This document shows positions 27,575-30,987 of a stretch of 30,987 nucleotides of DNA, piece after piece. Position numbers and translations under genes: made by a program. Below the pieces are notes generated by a model. That model ran no database searches, had not been told where the DNA came from, and saw only the letters and a program-made list of their open reading frames with translations. Numbering within the stretch: position 1 is the stretch's first letter; each line of letters opens with the position of its first letter. The DNA comes from Barthelona sp. PAP020. Taxonomy: Eukaryota > Metamonada: BaSk clade. The stretch is from assembly GCA_040182905.1 (NCBI GenBank), contig JARQWU010000110.1, forward strand, positions 1-30,987, read 5' to 3'.

Positions 27575-28011
27575 AAAACATATAATCACATCAAAAAAGT
27601 TTTATTCTGACATTATTGAAATGCTAATTTCTTAAAAAATGTGAAAACATAGTCATTTTTTATTTCCTTCTTTTAACTTGACTATTATACTTTTGGGGAA
27701 TAATTTTAATCAGAAATTCTTTGAAATTACCACATAAACTCACAAAAAAAAAGAAATTCAGAGAGGTGTCATAAAACAATAATTTACACAACAAACGACA
27801 TCAATAAATGCCACAAATCTTTGAAAAATCAATTATTTAATATAATTGCAGTTATAAAAAAACAAAAAGGGTAAATGTGAAAATTGGTTGGATGATATTT
27901 TGAAAAAAAATATTTGTAATTGTCGATGTTATCAACAGATATTTCAATATCAGACTTATTTTCAATCCTTTCAAAAGAATTCTTGTGATATTGGTTTTTT
28001 TATATTATAAT
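27575..28011. other. Intergenic stretch, no gene seen
   Basis: These 437 AT-rich bases lie between the start of the oxidoreductase gene and the stop of the TFIIIC-subunit gene, both on the minus strand. The region should contain the former's promoter and the latter's 3' UTR. I find no convincing ORF, tRNA or repeat in it. Confidence 0.5.
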
Positions 28012-28299
28012 TCATTTTTCAGTAAAGATTATTTGTTCAAATACAATTTTTTTCCGTACAATATGAGAAGGATGATATGAAACATTGATTTCATCCATTT
28101 TATTTAATGTTTCAGCTTTTTCAAGACATAAGGATGTTCCAAAAATATACTCCCATTTACCAATAAAAACTATATCTCCAATTTGACAATAGGGAGTATC
28201 AGTATTCAAACCAGAAAGATGTAATTCATCATATGAATGAATGAATTCATTAGAGCCATATTGAGGAAACTCTAAAATAACATGTTGTGATTCATCCAT
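28012..28299 (-). CDS. GTF3C6: TFIIIC subunit 6 (GTF3C6 / Sfc7-like)
   Basis: TFIIIC binds the A and B boxes of tRNA genes and recruits TFIIIB for RNA polymerase III. I start at ATG 28299 (MDESQHVILEF), giving 95 aa; six upstream codons begin with TTG. The core is a small beta-rich domain in family order: VILEFPQYGSNEF (compare LVELSGIIDSDFL), LSGLNTDTPYCQIGDIVFIG (compare LGIDTERPILQVDSYVFAG), then KWEYIFGTSLCLEK (compare EYEDTLGTCVIFEE). The C-terminal VRKKIVFEQIIF fits the last strand. Human GTF3C6 has a longer acidic C-terminus that is absent here. The identification rests on these blocks and is fairly strong for so small a protein. Confidence 0.78.
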   Translation of the reverse strand: MDESQHVILEFPQYGSNEFIHSYDELHLSGLNTDTPYCQIGDIVFIGKWEYIFGTSLCLEKAETLNKMDEINVSYHPSHIVRKKIVFEQIIFTEK

Positions 28300-28390
28300 A
28301 AATAATCGTTCACACAAAGATAAAAAACAGAAATCAACATTTTTTTTTTAAAACAAAAATTGTTTAATATTAATTAAAGTGTCTTAAATT
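28300..28390. promoter_or_regulatory. Compact divergent promoter, GTF3C6 / coiled-coil gene
   Basis: The gap between start codons is 91 bp. At 28334-28349 the plus strand reads tcaacat followed by a run of nine T, 42-57 bp before the downstream ATG. This is the same element seen before NEDD1 and SmG, in the sense orientation of the plus-strand gene. Confidence 0.45.
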
Positions 28391-30556
28391 ATGCCTCAGC
28401 TACCTCGAGTAAGCTCTCGAAATTCCCAAGTTGGAACAAAAGTGGAAGATAGTGATAGATATGCAAAACCTCAAATATTATCATCGAAAACAGAAGGATT
28501 ACGTTTAACATTTGAACGTTTAAGGTTAAGAAATGAAGAATTAATGGATGAATTAAATGAAGAACGAGCAGAATATCAAGCTGATTCAACAAGTGATGCT
28601 TTAAATATGAGAGAAAGAAATGAATTAGAAGAACGTTTACGTGAGCTAAGATTAAAATTTGATCATTTGAATGATGAAAATCGATTGTACAAGCATGTAA
28701 TTAGAGATTTGACACAACATCAAAGAGATTTATATGTAATGATTCATCAAGGAAAGACGGTTGATAACAGAGAAAGATATAATGCCAAGCAAATTGCTTC
28801 AAAAGAGCAAATATTGGATAGAACATCAAAGAACTTGAATTTAGTTATAACTGAGAATGAGAAACTACAACAAGAGTTAAAGTTTATTCAAAATGAAGAG
28901 GATAAATATTTGAAAATCCATAAGGATCTTGTAGAAGAAAGGAAATTGTTAATAAATGAGATTGTCACTCAAACAGATGAGATTTCTCGTTTGAATCTGC
29001 TCAAAGAATCCACAGCTGGTGAAATTGCAACTGCAGCTGCACAATTTGCACGAGAAAAGGAAAGGTGGAATTCAGAAATGAACGAATTAAGAAGAGCCTT
29101 AATGAGTGACCAAAAGTTTCAAGAAGTTCGACTTTCAAGTTTAGTCAATGCAAAAAATACAAAATCTTTGAAGAAAGATTTTTATCTTTTACTTCAGCGT
29201 ATTCAACGTAGCAGAAAAAAACAATACACAAACAGGGTTACTAATGGAAATACTCAAAGGGATACAGCAAGAGGTGTTGATTCTTCAAGAAAATCTGCCC
29301 CGATGTTGCCATCAAATTCAATGGCAAATTCGATGTCTCGTGCCTTTAGCAGACGTACAACTTCATCACCCAATTATAATCTTGGAAATCAAACACCTCA
29401 AACACCTACTGGAAAGAATAGATCTTCATCCATGTTTTTGATGCGAAAATCAAGAAAATCGGATTCAAATGATAGAGTTAGCAGTGTTATCATTGGAAAC
29501 AACTCTTCTTTAACTGATGAAGGGTCTACAGATGAACCTAATGTTGATCTCGAAGACTTTGTGAAAAGAGTAATGACTTCCAGTGAAATAAGTGTTGCTA
29601 CATTAGATACAATTGTTACCCTAATAAAGGAGTTTGTTGATTTGCGAGTTGAATTGTATTCCGTAAGAAGAGAGTTGGGTCAGTACAAGAACACTGCAGC
29701 CACTGCTGACTCAATTACAATAATGAAAATTTCACGAGTTTTACAAGACCGTTTAGCTTCAATAAATGAAGATTACACAAATTTGATTACACAGGTTGAA
29801 GAAACCAGAGATCATCTAATAGCATTAGAAACAGCTTTACAATCAATTTCAAAGGTTCTTAACATTACTAATGTGGTATTTCCTTTGGCTGGTATGAAGA
29901 ATGTAAGAAAACAATCTCAAAACCAACCTCCAAACTGTTCAGAAGCGTTGATTCCATGTGAAGAACATGAACAAAAATTAAAACAATGCCTAGGAATTGT
30001 TGAAGATGTAATTACCAGAAAAGCAGAGAAGAACGCTTTTGATAAAGGTGTCACGAAAACCCCTCATCTTGTAATGCAAAAATTTTCCATAAATAGACCT
30101 CAAATTAGCGGCTCAATGGGAAGTCATTCTAGTCCCAGGAATGGGAAATCTTCTCTGGGTTTAGAAACTATTGCTGATCTTGTCAATCAACAAAGAATTG
30201 GGCAATTGATTATGAATGATTCGTTGGCCGTTGATTTAGCATCTCCTCGAAATCGTTTGGTTGATGATGAAGACAATGATGCTGAGTTACCAATTTTAAC
30301 CCGAGAATTTGCAATGACAAACACTTTGCAATTAGTTAAAAAACACGAAAGAGAATTATCTAGAAAAACAAAGAAAAAACATCAAAAAACTTCAACTTTA
30401 AATTCTCGTTTAAATAAGATTAAAGGTCCCAACAGTGGTGTTGCTTCTTCTCCTTCAAATAAAGATACAATAAGTAATATCAGCAGCAATAATAATTCCT
30501 ACAGTGCCATTGGAAATCTTCCTATGGTTGTTAATGATAATGATTCGGTTTATTGA
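28391..30556 (+). CDS. Coiled-coil protein resembling outer-arm dynein docking complex subunits
   Basis: This 721-aa protein has a long coiled coil at about 33-290, a Ser/Thr/Arg-rich spacer (about 290-400), a second helical segment (about 405-520) and a disordered Ser/Asn-rich C-terminus. The first coil ends HKDLVEERKLLINEIVTQT ... AAAQFAREKERWNSEMNEL followed by RRALMSDQKFQEVRL. That parallels the docking-complex family (Chlamydomonas DC2, human CCDC114/ODAD1, CCDC63), where a KNRL helix is followed by a parallel A...Y..R...E...MKEL..I..D.KL block. However, the later RNFALFNYVNE-type motif of that family is not visible, so the assignment is tentative. If correct, it would anchor dynein arms to doublet microtubules. 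Any other flagellar or basal-body coil is possible. It ends with TGA. Confidence 0.45.
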   Translation: MPQLPRVSSRNSQVGTKVEDSDRYAKPQILSSKTEGLRLTFERLRLRNEELMDELNEERAEYQADSTSDALNMRERNELEERLRELRLKFDHLNDENRLYKHVIRDLTQHQRDLYVMIHQGKTVDNRERYNAKQIASKEQILDRTSKNLNLVITENEKLQQELKFIQNEEDKYLKIHKDLVEERKLLINEIVTQTDEISRLNLLKESTAGEIATAAAQFAREKERWNSEMNELRRALMSDQKFQEVRLSSLVNAKNTKSLKKDFYLLLQRIQRSRKKQYTNRVTNGNTQRDTARGVDSSRKSAPMLPSNSMANSMSRAFSRRTTSSPNYNLGNQTPQTPTGKNRSSSMFLMRKSRKSDSNDRVSSVIIGNNSSLTDEGSTDEPNVDLEDFVKRVMTSSEISVATLDTIVTLIKEFVDLRVELYSVRRELGQYKNTAATADSITIMKISRVLQDRLASINEDYTNLITQVEETRDHLIALETALQSISKVLNITNVVFPLAGMKNVRKQSQNQPPNCSEALIPCEEHEQKLKQCLGIVEDVITRKAEKNAFDKGVTKTPHLVMQKFSINRPQISGSMGSHSSPRNGKSSLGLETIADLVNQQRIGQLIMNDSLAVDLASPRNRLVDDEDNDAELPILTREFAMTNTLQLVKKHERELSRKTKKKHQKTSTLNSRLNKIKGPNSGVASSPSNKDTISNISSNNNSYSAIGNLPMVVNDNDSVY

Positions 30557-30762
30557 GTTGTTTTTAGTTTTTCATTGTACATATCGATTTGGCTTATCTT
30601 CTGCGTTATTATAACACAATTCCAATAAATTTTATATATTTTTCTTTTTTTATTTTGTAATTTGTAGTTTTTCGATTGTAATTGAATGTTGAAATTTGTT
30701 GATTTTAAGAGAAAATTGAAATCTAAATTTGCCTGCATTTTTTTCTTTTTGATGAAAGGTTT

Positions 30763-30987
30763 ATGAGTCATTTAGGATCACAACCGCTTCAACTAGATCC
30801 AGTGTTAAAAGATATCAAACTTGAAGAGACTAATAACTTGAACAAATCATTGAATGAATTGTTTTCACATGGATTTTTGTTATATGACAGTAGATCCTAT
30901 GATTTATTAACTAGTGAAATAGAATCATTGAATTTATTGCAAAATAGAAATGACTCAATGTTTGAGACTTTATATTTGCATTTTATT
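30763..30987 (+). CDS. Partial gene running off the right end, unknown function
   Basis: An ATG at 30763 opens a frame that stays open for 75 codons to the end of the window. Another ATG at 30752 ends after four codons (ATG AAA GGT TTA TGA). The visible product is hydrophilic and helical, with LNKSLNELFSHGFLLYDSRS and SLNLLQNRNDSMFETLYLHF. There is no signal peptide. Codon choice resembles its neighbours. It may be the N-terminus of a helical or coiled-coil protein; I do not recognise it. Confidence 0.6.
   Translation, partial: MSHLGSQPLQLDPVLKDIKLEETNNLNKSLNELFSHGFLLYDSRSYDLLTSEIESLNLLQNRNDSMFETLYLHFI

Noticed and set aside
1-30987. Transposons, insertion sequences, CRISPR arrays or viral genes
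   Set aside because: No transposase, reverse transcriptase or integrase motifs, no terminal inverted repeats and no regularly spaced repeats were seen.

Overview
This is AT-rich, gene-dense nuclear DNA from a single-celled eukaryote that builds a motile flagellum. Gene content points that way: a complete axonemal dynein heavy chain, a coiled-coil protein resembling an outer-arm docking subunit, the gamma-tubulin recruiter NEDD1, a spliceosomal Sm protein, an ER-Golgi SNARE and a TFIIIC subunit. Almost every gene is one uninterrupted reading frame, including the 13.6 kb dynein gene, so the genome is intron-poor. TAA, TAG and TGA all end real frames, so the standard code fits. I cannot place the lineage. 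A zoosporic fungus or aphelid relative, or an intron-poor free-living flagellate, would both fit.

Layout. Bases 1-1027 have no recognisable gene but contain two diverged copies of one element. Next come two minus-strand genes: an acidic coiled-coil protein of unknown function and NEDD1. A NAA60-type N-terminal acetyltransferase is divergent from NEDD1. Two plus-strand genes follow: a coiled coil with a Csm1/Pcs1-like C-terminal domain, and a helical-repeat protein I do not recognise. BOS1/membrin (minus) and a three-RRM protein with a Gln-rich tail (plus) are divergent. SmG (minus) and a DNAH10-type dynein heavy chain (plus, 11088-24716) share an 86-bp gap.

Downstream on the minus strand are a small gene in two overlapping frames (probable mini-intron, frameshift or decay), a ZIP zinc transporter with a His-Glu repeat, an FAD-dependent oxidoreductase and GTF3C6/Sfc7. 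A 721-aa flagellar-type coiled-coil protein diverges from GTF3C6, and a truncated gene runs off the right end.

The genes do not form one pathway, although flagellar and microtubule functions recur (NEDD1, dynein, docking-like coil, possibly the Csm1-like protein). Four start codons lie just downstream of a poly-T element on the sense strand, in three cases preceded by ACAT, and three of these share TCAACAT plus the T-run, making a candidate core-promoter signal. Several predicted starts were moved from GTG or TTG to the next in-frame ATG.
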